A stretch of DNA of 64,000 bases, from NCBI RefSeq assembly GCF_037325665.1, contig NC_090255.1, positions 34,272,325 through 34,336,324 of the forward strand, given 5' to 3'. Shown one piece after another: positions 25,542-38,631 of this stretch. Position numbers and translations under genes: made by a program. The DNA comes from Littorina saxatilis (taxonomy: Eukaryota; Mollusca; Gastropoda; Littorinimorpha; Littorinidae). Position 1 is the stretch's first letter. The number at the start of each line of letters is the position of its first letter. The notes below the pieces were generated by a model. The model was given only the letters and a program-made list of their open reading frames with translations, did not search any database and was not told the DNA's origin.

Positions 25542-25911
25542 AAAGACTTATTTCTGACATTTTGAGATACTGTAGTCTATGCTTTATTTCATTTTGCTTT
25601 GTTTCCGAGGTTCCGAGTTTATTGCTGGGATAAAGGCGTGCTCGGTCTCAATCATTCTATAATACTAACAACATGAAACATATATACAAAGCTTAGACAC
25701 AAACTTACTGTCAAAATTGAGAAAATGTTACAAATCTTACATAACATTTGATTTCTACTCCAAAGCCTGGCGTTGGGAAAGCTTGAGCAGAAAGTGTGCA
25801 GCTGTGCACCAGTATCCAGACACAGGGAAAACTTTCATTTCTGTACCCGATTTCCAGGGAGCTGTAAGGTCTGTAGAACGGTTAACAGAATTTCTGAAGA
25901 TTTCCCCACAT

Positions 25912-26088
25912 ACAGTGGTACCTATGATGTACGGCTCTGATGAGAGAAAACCTCCCAATAAAGGACATCTTCACTTGTCCCTTTGTCTATTACCGTAACT
26001 CAAATATACCTGTCATGACAGGCCACCTGCAATGTAGGGACACTTTTGGCTGGTCCCAAGGGTGTCCTTTCATTACAGGTACCACTGT
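25912..26088. mobile_element. 177-bp MITE-like element
   Basis: The ends are the inverted repeats ACAGTGGTACCT (25912-25923) and AGGTACCACTGT (26077-26088). The interior has no coding capacity. The CAGTGGT ends are hAT-like, but I see no 8-bp target duplication. It lies downstream of the POLR2K stop. Confidence 0.55.
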
Positions 26089-26262
26089 GCTAAATCAGTC
26101 TAATTCCCCAGCAATGACTACGCTGATATACAGAAAAAAAGATAATATTGATAACGATGATGTCCAACGACAAAGAGGCTTATGACAATGAGGAATGAAG
26201 TATGTACACCGCAATATTTAAGATGATGAAGATGATGTATGGTTTGCTGACACCGGTGAAGA

Positions 26263-28733
26263 TCATCTCGCATCAAACACCACCACTGGAAAGAGTTAAG
26301 GAACAAAGAAGGCAACTGGTGAACACTCATTTAGCAAATGCCACATAGTCTCCAAGACAAAATAATTTCAGCTCAGATTACCACATCTGAGAATTCAAGT
26401 TATTGGTTTTTAATCTCAAAGTAAATTAAATTCTTCTCCTTCTGCTTTCATAGGCTCCAACTCCCACATACACCTGTTTTACAAATAATTTGTTTTAAGA
26501 CAGTAGACTTTCATGTGTACAGTTGTCCGTCCCCCCCCCCCCCCCACTATTTTGGCAGTCACAAACACACACACAGGGAAGGAGATACGCTCGCCCACAC
26601 AAACCTCATGAAACTAATACATCATGAACAGTACCCATTCTTTAACAGGAATATGTAACCCGAAAGGATACTTCTTTTGGTGCGTTTCTTGTACATAATC
26701 CTGTACCCACACTCTGTGCATCTAATAGGATCTCGAGCCTTGATCTCATTTTCTTGGTGGCAGTCTGAAAACAAAATATATGCAGTTATTGAGTTTTAAA
26801 AACCAAAAAGATCCAACTGAAAAAATCAGAACAATAGTTCACTAGGTGTATCAATCTTGTCAAAAATGTAGAATTTACTGACATAAACCCCAGAAACACT
26901 ATCACACACTTTCCATTCTTCTTCTGCATTCGACCAGATTCTATAATAATAATGTGTCTGAATGGGTTTAGTCAGCTCAACAAAGTGAAACAGATACAGA
27001 TACCTGTGTGCAAAGAACAACTGTTCAGAATAAAGAAAACAGCAATTCACAAAATAAAGTATACTGTACTTTTCTTGGATTAAAGAAATTTTGCCACCCT
27101 GTTGAAGTACCCTGTATCTATCAGAATCTCCCCACTGCTTCAATAGAACTTTCCTTTTGGTTAGTAATAAACAGTTATCATACAATAGTATGTGTACCAT
27201 TATATTCTTTGTTTGTTTCTTACTACGAGGTATGATCCAAACAAAATGATCAAATCCCGATTATACAAGTCTCAGGCCACTGATCATAAAAAGTAATATA
27301 TCGTTTGAAAGGCCAAACATTTAACTGGTATACCTCCAAAAGATAACGTCATTTGGTTACTACGTCATAAATGACGAGGTTTTAAGATACGTCACTTTTG
27401 GGTTGTGCTTCAAAACGGGATCTTTTGTCAAGCACCATGAAATATTTTCACTTTGAAGAGTGTAGCTGGGTAATGGTACAACGAAAATGTCTACAAAGCT
27501 GAAGAATGTTACATGAATCAAAGCTGTTCCATATTCGACAATCTGACAAAAGAAAAGGGAAATTGAAACTGGGGAAAAGGGGAATAACTCTGACAGGCCA
27601 AAAAGACTTTCGAAGAGCGCTTTAAACGAGAATAATGTAGCTGCTGTGTCAAAATTTAAGAACTAAGATTAAAAAGTGTACATGCGGGTATAAAGAGCAA
27701 AACTTCAACTTTCATATGGAACAATCCAGAGAGTTCTACTGAATGATCTTCCGCTTCAAAAGCTGGCCGCAAAATGGGTGCCTCATTAGCTGACAGGGGA
27801 ACGGAAGGCGCATCAGGGTCTTCTCGCACGCGATCTGCTCAACCGTTGTGAACCCAGTAGACCCAAATTTGTTATTACTGTAATCACTGATTATGAGACT
27901 TTGGTTTCCTTCTACTTTAGTGCCAGAAAACACAGAAACAAAGCGTGTCTAGACCAAAATGACGAGATGCATCAAATTTGTAAGCGAGGTTTTTAAAGTA
28001 GAAACAGGGTTATTCGCTGTATTTTTCGACCACGAAGGTCCCGTTGCTGTCGATATTCTGTCTACTGACAGCACTCTCATTGTCACATACTATGCGGAAA
28101 GCGTTTTACCCAAACTTATTCATGAGTTTGGCAGTCAGCGACCAAACTGCGAAACCCAGACTGCCCTTCTCCTTCATGAAAATGTCAGTCTCCACAAAAG
28201 AAGGGCTGTAACTCCATTCCTAAAAGACCAAATGATCCCATTTTTGCCTCACACATTCTTCAGACCTGATTACACCCCTTGAGATTGCTGAACATACCCT
28301 CTTTGAACATCAGACTTTTTGCCAACAAGTTTCACTGCACCCAGGACCTACAAAAAAGCCGTCAAATCAGAGCTGAAAAGCAACCCCAAATAAGGCCACC
28401 TTAAGGCCTCTTCTGATTGGCTTAGACACTTGTGACTCTGCATCGATGTCGGAGGAGAGTAGTTCTAATGACTGCTGTAATTTGGGCCAGATACGCCAAA
28501 CGGTCTCTGCGAAAATCACATTTGATCATTTTGTTTGGATCATACCTCGTAACATTAACAATTAGAAAATATCATGGTAAATTATAAAAACGTGAACTCT
28601 AAGAATAAAAACACCAGCAATCTAAACACATTCACAAGAAACCAAGACACACAAAATTCCACTAACCTCCACAAATGTAAATCATTGTCTGTGCCTTCGG
28701 AGGAGGCTGGTTTCCATCTTTTGGAGTTTCCAT
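26263..28733 (-). CDS. POLR2K: POLR2K (RPABC4), shared RNA polymerase subunit
   Basis: Three coding exons join in phase on the minus strand: 28733-28667, 26764-26672 and 26285-26263. They give 60 residues (human 58). The product is the small zinc-binding subunit shared by RNA polymerases I, II and III. The zinc ligands are visible: C21 and C24 in ICGDCH, C38 and C41 in IRCTECGYR. The invariant [11 protein letters not shown] and the terminal VVFDAR are present, the latter on a 23-bp last exon. The N-terminal tail ([16 protein letters not shown]) is variable in the family. Introns are GT-AG. If the intron before the last exon were retained, the frame would run on to a different stop near 26623, so the tiny last exon is needed. 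The first coding intron holds an SINE-sized gap filled by a mariner at 27224-28551. Confidence 0.92.
27224..28551 (+). mobile_element. Mariner (Tc1/mariner) element, decayed
   Basis: The terminal inverted repeats are 32 bp and identical: TACGAGGTATGATCC onward at 27224 and its complement at 28520-28551, including the TA target duplicated at each end. The element is 1,328 bp, the usual length for a full mariner. It sits in the intron between the first two coding exons of POLR2K, with its transposase reading antisense to the host gene. Confidence 0.92.
27746..28290 (+). pseudogene. Mariner transposase pseudogene
   Basis: Family motifs survive but are split between frames. LAAKWVPH corresponds to the mariner AKWVPH(Q/E)LT motif. 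VITDYETLV corresponds to VTGDETWV, with the first catalytic Asp kept. [25 protein letters not shown] and [15 protein letters not shown] follow in one frame from about 27959. In LLHEN the second catalytic Asp appears as Glu, and a TGA replaces the Cys of the PCD motif just before the third Asp. The N-terminal DNA-binding region is not recognisable. It cannot encode an active enzyme. Confidence 0.85.
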
Positions 28734-30300
28734 CTTTTGGCTGCCTTTTGCTCTCTATCTCTGAAATAGAAAAGGAATGACCTTGATAATCAGTATTGTA
28801 CGAAGTCATAAAGAGCATCGTCAATGTCATTCAAAATATTCTTCTTTATTCTCATTTGAAGTTTTACCTACCAGAAATGTTGACCAGTGCAATCATTCTA
28901 GGAGTAGAAAAAGTACTGCTTACTGTTTGTAACTGTCTTTTCCCTTGATCGCAGCCAAAATGTTTGCCAATGGCACAAAATTGAACACAAGAACTTGAAG
29001 AAGTAATACAGACATGACAAAATTGATATTGTTTAAGACCCTCTCCAAGTCAGCAGTCAGAAAATCATTTTTTTCTCAAAGAATCGTCACAGACACAGGG
29101 TTTCATTTACTAGTGCGCCCTGCGCCATTGGCGTATTAAATCTGAAAATGTCCCATCACAATTTGCGTCAGTGCGTCAAAGGGCGCATTGAGATTACGTT
29201 CTACTATGCCAGCAAATGTACACTTTACATCGGATTACACACACACACATATACACGCACACATATACACGCACACACACACACACACACACACAACACG
29301 ATATAGCAGCTAATTCTCAGATGGCACCATATTGCACTATTTTGCATCTTTGGTCAAAACACGTACAGGCCTCTTTGGCGCTTCTTGCCTTCGACTATGT
29401 TCCATCGGAATTTGGTTGAGGGGGACAAATGTCCCATTGCCTTTTTCTCCCAGGTTAAACCCTGCAGACAGGAACAGCCTTCCCGAAACATGTGTAACAC
29501 AAACAGGGCCCACTGTTGACAGCTTCAACTTCAACAGTCTTCTTCTTAAATTCGTGAGGAAATCCCTGTACAGGGCAACTACCCTCATACCAATCGCCTA
29601 CACTCCTATTGAAAGAACCTTCCAACTGTGCCTGATATTGATCGTAGTTTTATAGATGGACACCCCCTTCACAATCAACAATAGAAACTACATGGATTGG
29701 CGAACAGGTCCTGTCAGGCTGTGAGTGTGGTCTACACACCAGTATAGTTCAAACTAACACTTCGTTTTTCAACATTGTTGCTTATGTGAGTGTGTTACCA
29801 AAGGTCCACTCTGCAAACAAAACAAAATAAACAAACAAAAAGCCAAAATGAAAGTGGCACTTCAAACCACCCAAGTCATACACAAACCAGTCTTTGGAAG
29901 TGTGTCTGGTGACGCAACCAGCTTCTGTCTTCATAAGGGGTAAAGCAGAGAGCAGAGAATGAACAGATTATCCACACACACACACACACACACTGAAGAT
30001 GACAAGAGAAGACACAACCACGTTTCTTGAAAAAAATGACTGCAGCCACATGTTTTCATTAATTCCCCATCTATCTTGGCTTGGTACTGGGCAAATATAT
30101 ATACGTTGTCGCTTCTCGATAAGACTATGAAAATAATGGCAATGGCATGTATACCTAATGCAGGTGTCTGCAAAACTCGTTATTTTCAACAAGTCGTACT
30201 TACGGTGTTGGAAACGAACTACACTTCTTGCTTTGCGTTTGCCTTGGGTACATGCAACCGTAGCGTAGTAGTGTAACCCGGAAGTTATCCGTTATCCATG
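28734..30300 (-). promoter_or_regulatory. POLR2K: POLR2K 5' untranslated exon, intron and promoter
   Basis: The first coding exon starts at an acceptor at 28760. A matching donor (CACC before GTAAGTACG) at 30204 defines an upstream exon of roughly 30204-30285. It lies next to an ETS-type ACTTCCGG motif on the minus strand (30278-30285), typical of TATA-less housekeeping promoters. An ATG in this exon (30253) is out of frame with POLR2K. The intron holds CA repeats (29275-29296, 29974-29992) and short frames I cannot assign. Confidence 0.6.
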
Positions 30301-30384
30301 GAAGTTATTGTTTAGCGTCCTCCACCACGAATTAGTGGAGTTTAACACGCGCGCGCCGTTAGTGCGCCAGTACGGTCAGGCGGC

Positions 30385-30459
<75 letters not shown>

Positions 30460-30544
30460 ATATAACGAGAGAGAGAAATACTGACAGAGAAGGAGAGAAA
30501 GCAAAAAACGGATTATTCGAGTCGGGAGAAAAGCCGGAATTACC
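30301..30544. repeat. (TG)n, about 70 bp, and flanks
   Basis: A TG dinucleotide run at about 30386-30458, preceded by GCGCGCGCC sequence upstream of POLR2K. Nothing coding. Confidence 0.85.
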
Positions 30545-30775
30545 GTGACGATACACGGTCAGAAGCACGGTTGTCCAAAACGACCCATGCACCGGGCCAA
30601 GGGACCGACCAAAAGTAGTCGTTATAGACAGGTGGTCGCTATCTAAAGGTGAATTTTAGAGAATAAAACTCGTTAGGGATCCTTGAGAGTGGTCATTGTG
30701 GTGGGCAGGTGGTCGTCACCGAGGAGTCGGTTTCGAGAGGTGGTCGCAAGGGCAGGTTCCGGCGACTGATATAAC
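30545..30775. repeat. Dispersed repeat, family C, copy 2
   Basis: It shares GACAGGTGGTCGCTATCTAA, GTGAATTTTAGAG and GGGATCCTTGAG with 24330-24640, without the nested SINE scrap. Family unknown. Confidence 0.5.
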
Positions 30776-31300
30776 TATGATCAGCCAATTATAATCAACC
30801 AATTGTCGGAATTCAAGATCCCAGTGAGACAGCCCTCTAAAAGCTAAACTAAACAGAAAGAAGGTTCAATGCGAAGAAAAAAGGATCTCGTGTTTCAGAC
30901 TGAGTGGCCAGCATTTGGTTTTCCATTGGTAAGATCAAAGATTGAAAAAATGTATGCCACAGTGTTAACAGCCGGCAAACATCAACTGTTCAAAACTTAC
31001 AATCCCACTCAGTGAAAGGTATGAGAAACATAGGATGTGTGAGTACATGTGTAGTCTCTGTGTCCATGCAAATGGGTGTGTCTGAGAAGAAGAGGAGACT
31101 CAGTGATGCCTAAATCGAGTCATATATCGTTCTGATATGTTATTCATCAGTAGGCTAGTCTGAAGTCGTATTTGGAAATAACCCCTGAATGAATTTAAAC
31201 TGAAGTTACTTCCTGTCAAGTTGTCAGGGTCAGTACTTTTCTCATACTATTTTCTAAGAATGATGTGAATGCATGTGCCGGTATGTGTGTGCCACTGAGT

Positions 31301-31302
<2 letters not shown>

Positions 31303-31377
<75 letters not shown>

Positions 31378-31550
31378 TGTGTGTATTAAGCCTGTCCTGG
31401 GTGAAGCCGGTCGAGGCTACGCGAAGCCGGTACACTTCGCGACTGAAGCTGGCCGCAACGAAGCTTTTGCGGCACTGAGTTTTCGGTTGAAAATAAGACT
31501 TCGCGAAGTCAACTTCGGGATCAATTAAAGACCACCTTAATGCCAGCAAG
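31303..31550. repeat. (TG)n and a CGAAGCCGG-bearing repeat
   Basis: A TG run at about 31303-31376 is followed by sequence rich in GAAGCCGG and ending ACTTCGGGATCAATTAAAGA. It resembles 56340-56410 and, in its GAAGCCGG motif, 47930-48000. Family unknown. Confidence 0.5.
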
Positions 31551-31939
31551 CACAGAGCAGAAAAGTATTCCTACAACAGGGATCGACGGATCAAATATAA
31601 TGGAGGGGCCGGGGTCGCCTAGGCCGCCTCGAGTCTTGTGGGGTACATGGGCGACACCCTGTTGGGGGGTCAGGGGGGCTTCCGATGGTGAGAACATTTA
31701 ACATTTCAATGCCGGTAATTTGTGGGTATATCCTCATGTCTGGAAACCAAATTCTCACTATTCAGTCTTCGCTTCCAAACACTGGCCAGGGCCGGTAAAA
31801 GTCAGAAAAAAAAGATAGACACTGAAGAAAAAAAGTTCAAGACCCGCCCCTTCCCCCCCCCCCCCACCTCCCACCCCCAAAAGGCTAGTAAAATAAAAAC
31901 AAAGTAAGCTTTAAGTACGAAGTGTTTGTTTTGTTCTTT

Positions 31940-32100
31940 ACTTCTCACGGGCAGCCGAGAAGCGCCACTTTTGGCGTCTTATTCACTGTACCACTTCATT
32001 CATTTCGGCGACCCGGAAATACTTTATCGCGCTGAGAAGCAGACGATTGGTTTATCCCGTGTAAGGCGAAAATTTTGAACTCAGCCGCAACCTCACGGTA
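31940..32100 (+). promoter_or_regulatory. Candidate cell-cycle promoter of the EMI-type gene
   Basis: An inverted CCAAT box (ATTGG, 32046-32050) is followed about 24 bp later by GGCGAAAATTTTGAA (32065-32079). This matches the CDE/CHR layout of G2/M genes (GGCG, short spacer, TTTGAA). Immediately downstream, CCTCACG before GTAAGTC (about 32098) could end a non-coding first exon. The coding exon at 33502 starts directly with ATGG, so such a splice would give a good start context. A second possible leader, ATGGCTCCCAAG before a GTTTGT donor at 32407, would add four residues in frame. Confidence 0.45.
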
Positions 32101-33501
32101 AGTCAACCGATTCGAAAATATTTTTCAGAAATCGCTATGCCAGGACGATTTAAGAGTTTGATCGTTCATATTTTGCTTCTAAATAGACCAAATTGCTGAT
32201 TCTGTAACCGAAAACGACGAAACTCTTCAAAATGACAGCAAAACAATCGTTTTCGTAACTTCACCTTCCAGCTGTTTAACCACTCCCCCCTTCCCGTATT
32301 CCCGCCGCCCGTTGTTCGTCGGCCAGAGTAGGTTTTGTTGGGTTGGCGGTTGCACTGTTGTGTGCATCCATCATTTTAGGTTTGAGCAGATTCAAAGGTG
32401 TTTAAAATGGCTCCCAAGGTTTGTTTATTGCTTGCTTGATGCAAAATTGTTTGGATTTCGGATTTTGATTTTAAAAACATTGCATTTAGTGGGTGTGTAA
32501 ACACTGAATGTCTGCAGTCTTTCTGGGTCGCGAGAGATGCGCGGTCTACTCGTTCAATGGTAAATCACCCTAAATGTGTACAATTTTGTTCAAACGGTAC
32601 ACTAGACCTGTACATTTCCAGTCAAAATTGTCAGTCTTATGAAGATATGGAAATTATTCTTCGTCAAGGCTGTTAGTGTTACAACAAGCACATGGATGGT
32701 TCAACATGTTTATTACCTGGGCTACTCGATCCTTGAAATTGAACTATTGGAACATTACCAATGCACAGCTTTGCTACTGCTAGTCTTGAATACATGATAT
32801 ATTGTAATTTGTAGGCCTCTTGCAGAATGTTCTTCCTTTTTTTTATTAAACGAAAATTAAAGCGCTGATCTGGACAAGTGTGTAGCTTCTGTAGTACATG
32901 TGTGACTCACTGACTGTGAGGTGAGCGAGTATGCATACAATGATACAAGTATGTGCATTGTGAGTGTGACTCGCCTTGACTGATTCACCATTAATGTAAA
33001 AATTAACCAATAGATTTTACATAAACTGATACTGATACAGTGATAGCAAAAATTCAGTGGATTGCTTGATGGGCAAACCAAAAGAACAACTGATCGTCGT
33101 TAAGTTTTTGTATGCCTGACATAACTATTACAGTATTAGTGACAACAAGCTCATACTTCATAAGTACATATATTGCTTTTATTCACTGACCTATTAGTTA
33201 CTGGACTTACTCATCCGACTCTTCAGTGACAAAACCTACTTGTCCTAGACCTTGGTGCCTTACTATTAGAAAAAAAATATGTATACAAAACAACAGTTAC
33301 AACTTACACTTACTCTGTCACTGTGAGCTTATTTTGTTCTTTATTTTTACTTTATTTTAGTTGGCCAACTATTTTGAAGGCAAGGACACTTTTCCTTTTC
33401 TGCTTCTTCTTCTTATCTTTAATCTATATAATATTAGTATAAGTCTATAACATTGCAGTTGTGAAAATAAATGAATTTTTGTTTATCCTATTGTGTTTCA
33501 G

Positions 33502-36388
33502 ATGGCAGTAAACCAAGAAATGTGCACTGATCATGACCGCATCATTGCCAACGCAGACTTCATCAACGGAAGTGCTGCAGCTGATATTACTGACTATGAC
33601 ATACGACTCAACACCAACAACAACAACATGGATCTCAACGGTCTGAAGGACTTGGATCTTGATGCACCGCATCTTTCCCATTTGTCATCCCTCCCACTCC
33701 CAGTATACACAAGCACACCAACCATCCAGAGACCTTATGCTAAACTTTTTGACAGCACTGTCGCATTTCCCAAACTGGATTCGACCTTCGACAGTGGTGT
33801 CGGCGACACTTTCCATTCCTCGCCCTCCATCTCCGAAACAGCCTCTCCAGTAGTATCTGAACTAGACTCACTGTCTGCCAGTGACTATTTGGAAGCGGAT
33901 GCCAGGGCTGTATCTTCACCTTCACTTTCATCCAAACCTGGCATTCACAGAAAACGCTTCAAGTCCCCGACCAGGCATGAGAGAATTTCATCCACTCCAA
34001 TCTCTCAGGTATTGTTCGGACAGTCGCTAGTCTCATCTGCACTGAACTCAAAGCCTTACAGCTTCGGTGACAGCAAAATGACCATCTCTCCGCTTCAGTC
34101 TGGCTTCAACGTCTACAGGCAGTCAGGGGAGAATGTACCGAGAGGTTCTTCGCCTGAGCACCACCCCGGTGGGAAGAAACTCTGCAAAGAAATCAACTCA
34201 ATCTGGACTGACAGGGTTGGCGACAGTGAGCTGACCGACGATGAAGCGTACTTTTCACACTCAGATTCCAAACTGTCAGCATCGTTCCTAAGCCCCTGTT
34301 CTGTGGATGAGCTGAGCCTGAGAGCAGATCATGCTCTTAGCTTGAGTATGGTGCTGAAGAAGTTCTCTCCCCCTGTGCCAGACAGGCTGATTGGTCGCAA
34401 CCTTGGAGAGGAGCACTTCGACATCTTCACCGGACTGTACAGCCATGCAGCTCCTGCCAGCGGTGTCATCCCTTGGTTGGATAAATACCTTGCACCAATC
34501 GACTTCCTCAGGTAGGAAATTGGTTAATTCATCCGTAGCTTTCAAGTTATTCAACTAATTTTTTGTAGCTGTATTGTAAGTTTCCATTTCATTTTGCTAT
34601 TCAAGTGTAACCGTTAATAAGAAAAACCAACAAGAACGAATCAAATACAGAGCAAGTAGCTACATGGCCTAGGAAAAAAGTCAATGTTTCGTATTCCACA
34701 ATACATTCTATTTCTTCCTCTTGACCATAGAATGTTTGGGTTTTTTGACATTTCAAAAAACTAATTTTATTAAAGTACATGTATTTAAAAAAAAGATAAT
34801 TTTGCAGACTTTTAGTTTTACTTTAGAAGGAAAGTTACTCTTCGTTTACATCAAGAGGATACAGCTTGCAGCCGCATGATCTTTGGCCTAGAAAAAGCCA
34901 CATGTGGGTGGGTGAGGAAACAATAAATTAGAATACTGGCTTTCTCACTATCTGTCAAAGACTGCTTTCCCACAAAATAAATTCATATAGCGTCCTGTTT
35001 CTTTTTCAGAATGAGTTGCGTGTGTTGGCGGTGGCGAGAAATCTGTCTGAACAACAAGCTGATCATCAGATATCGCAAACACTGCGCCAGGCTCTACGGC
35101 AGTCCTGACAACAAGGTAAACCTAAAGTATGATCATGAAGAAAGAAGAGAAAACTGAAGTTCGCATGTGTTGGGGAAAATTGACTGACATTGACAATGTA
35201 CTTTCAATAACAAAATGAATACATTCGCGTCATTGTATACATGTTTCAATTCCACCATGAATCAAAATATGAGTATTGATTGACAATTCATTTATTATTA
35301 ATTGTCCACCTGGGAGTAAAAAAAAAAAAGAGTAGTGTTAACTGTTATGTCAACTTATAGATATGTTCCAATTCAATCAATGTACATGTAATGTATGTGA
35401 TGTATTGACAATCATCGTTATTGAATTTGCAGGAGAACACTTCGCAGACAAGGCTGAAGCTGCTGGATTCGGCAGAGCCAGATTGTATGACACGTTCCTC
35501 GGGTCACCTGGGCCATGTGCAACCAGCCGTCCCCACCCCTGTGAAACTCCTCACTTCCACGCCTACTCTCTACGAACAGGTACGGTTGCAAAGAGACATC
35601 TACAAAACAATCTTTTTGTACAGAATTTGTGTTGTTTTTACCATTGAGTCTCCAGAGGTACTCACAGTTTATGGTGTGGTACATTTGACAATTGGTGTGT
35701 GTGCATGCAGACCTTAGGCTAGAACCATGGCAGATATATATATTTTAAACCAAATGAAAATAAAAAACCTGAGATGAGTCAATGACTGAATGAGTGTCCT
35801 ATGAAAAATGTGAGTCTCTTGAATAACTTCAAGCCAAAGCAAATAATCAATTAAAATGATTAAACAATCAATATGAATGACCATGTTTGAATTTTGATCA
35901 TTCAGCTAATGAAGCAATGTATTATTTTTCTATATTGAAACGGTTATACTTAAACTAATAGACAGGCATGTGATATTGTTGGAAATATCTAGTATATTTT
36001 GCTTCATTTTTAATCCTTTATTCAAAAACATGTTATTTTCAACTTCCTCCAAAATTCAGTTTGGAACTGCTGTTTACAAATTACAGTAAAAAGGGCATTT
36101 CAGTTTCATGAACTTCCCATTTATTTTATTCTACAGACAAGGAATACGCTGAGATGGGGTGATTCGCTCCGTCACTGCCCGTTCTGTCACAGTGTATCCA
36201 AGATCACGGAGGGGACGAACAACGGGGTGTGTCAAAATCAGCGATGCGGGGTCGAATTTTGTCTCCGCTGCCATTCCGTCGACCATGGTTCTTCGCCCTG
36301 CAAGGTGGTGATAAGGCGAGGAAAAATGGACTCGGTGGGCAGCAAAAAGTGCAAGAAAAATCTGCGACGTCTTGCTAACTTATTATGA
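33502..36388 (+). CDS. FBXO5: EMI1/EMI2-type APC/C inhibitor (FBXO5/FBXO43)
   Basis: Four exons join in phase: 33502-34511, 35010-35115, 35433-35579 and 36137-36388, giving 504 residues. EMI proteins inhibit the anaphase-promoting complex. The N-terminal half is disordered and Ser/Pro-rich, with a DSG motif at residues 97-99 followed by Thr/Ser, a candidate beta-TrCP phosphodegron. From about residue 293, LIGRNLGEEHFDIF begins the F-box region conserved in EMI proteins. The last exon holds the zinc-binding region with ligands C435, C438, C453, C458, C463, C466, H471 and C476, spaced as in the family (HCPFC, CLRC, HGSSPC). GSKKCKKNLRRL near the end is the EMI RL tail, but here four residues (ANLL) follow it. 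Vertebrates have two paralogues; I cannot say which is nearer, and the symbol is provisional. Upstream CDE/CHR-like motifs fit a cell-cycle gene. Confidence 0.9.
34672..34930. repeat. Dispersed repeat, family D, copy 1
   Basis: This lies in the first intron of the EMI-type gene. It shares AAAAAGCCACATGTG and its AATGTTTCGTATTCC start with 50367-50570 and 53657-53885. AT-rich, no coding, family unknown. Confidence 0.5.
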
Positions 36389-36473
36389 TGAGCAGTGCAT
36401 TTTTGCACAGCCGAACATATTCCACGAGTATGACTATTTTAGTGTCATACTGTCACCAAAGAAGCACTGAGTG

Positions 36474-36479
36474 AATAAA
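36474..36479 (+). other. Polyadenylation signal AATAAA
   Basis: AATAAA lies 86 bp past the stop codon of the EMI-type gene, the first such signal downstream, and is a reasonable end of its mRNA. Confidence 0.5.
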
Positions 36480-37795
<1,316 letters not shown>

Positions 37796-38197
37796 CTGTC
37801 CCTATTCTGGTTGGAGTAAAATATGGACAAACAAAATCTTTCCTTAAATTGGAGCTGCTGCTTCATTGAATATTTTGTCCAATGTACATTTGACTAAAGG
37901 CATGCAAAACATCCATACTGTTCTATGACGATTTCCTTTCATCTCCAGCTTTACAATACATCCTCTTTTGAATTCATCTCATGAACGAATGAGTTTGAAT
38001 TGCGAATCATATCATGTTCTGGCTTTGTAAGTCAGATTCATCATGCAATTTCCCTGTACAGTTGACAGGGCAAATTCTTTTTAAGTTTTGCGCGTGTCTG
38101 ATTCTTTTCCGACTTTATTTTTACCTTACAATTTTAATTTGCAGTGAATATGATGAAAAGTGTGGTCACTTTAACCTCTACTTGTATTTATTTGAAA

Positions 38198-38505
38198 ACC
38201 GGCACGGTTGGCCTAGTGGTAAGGCGTCCGCCCCGTGATCGGGAGGTCGTGGGTTCGAACCCCGGCCGGGTCATACCTCAAAGACTTTAAAATTGGCAAT
38301 CTAGTGGCTGCTCCGCCTGGTGTCTGGCATTATGGGGTTAGTGCTAGGACTGGTTGGTCCGGTGTCAGAATAATGTGACTGGGTGAGACATGAAGCCTGT
38401 GCAGCGACTTCTGTCTTGTGTGTGGCGCACGTTATATGTCAAAGCAGCACCGCCCTGATATGGCCCTTCGTGGTCGGCTGGGCGTTAAGCAAACAAACAA
38501 ACAAA
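38198..38505 (+). mobile_element. tRNA-derived SINE, family S2, with 12-bp TSD
   Basis: The head is strongly tRNA-like: TGGCCTAGTGG fits the A box and GGTTCGAACCC is a perfect B box, with a CCCG/CGGG stem between them. The body carries GCACGTTATATGTC and GGCTGGGCGTTAAGC, and the tail is (CAAA)n. The 12-bp direct repeat ATTTATTTGAAA flanks it exactly (38186-38197 and 38506-38517). The intact promoter boxes and identical flanks suggest a fairly young copy. The tRNA-like part is not called as a tRNA gene because it lacks a normal acceptor stem and is fused to SINE sequence. Confidence 0.92.
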
Positions 38506-38631
38506 ATTTATTTGAAAGATGACTTGAGAGTTTGTACTTAAAGGTGTCTGTTTGCAGCTCCTAAGGAATTTTCAACAGTGACAGTACACATAGAACTTAT
38601 TGTGTAGGGATAGTATTACTATTGCTTGTAA

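Noticed and set aside
25717-25998. A 93-codon plus-strand frame
   Set aside because: It ends inside a MITE-like element and has no domain or splice context.
26623-26671. Alternative POLR2K C-terminus by reading through the second coding exon
   Set aside because: It would replace the conserved VVFDAR ending, which is present in phase on a downstream mini-exon at 26263-26285.
29332-29655. A 107-codon plus-strand frame
   Set aside because: No recognisable motif, no splice partners and no second copy. It lies in the POLR2K first intron.
38198-38275. A tRNA gene
   Set aside because: The boxes are good, but the sequence continues into a SINE body with a (CAAA)n tail and a 12-bp target duplication.
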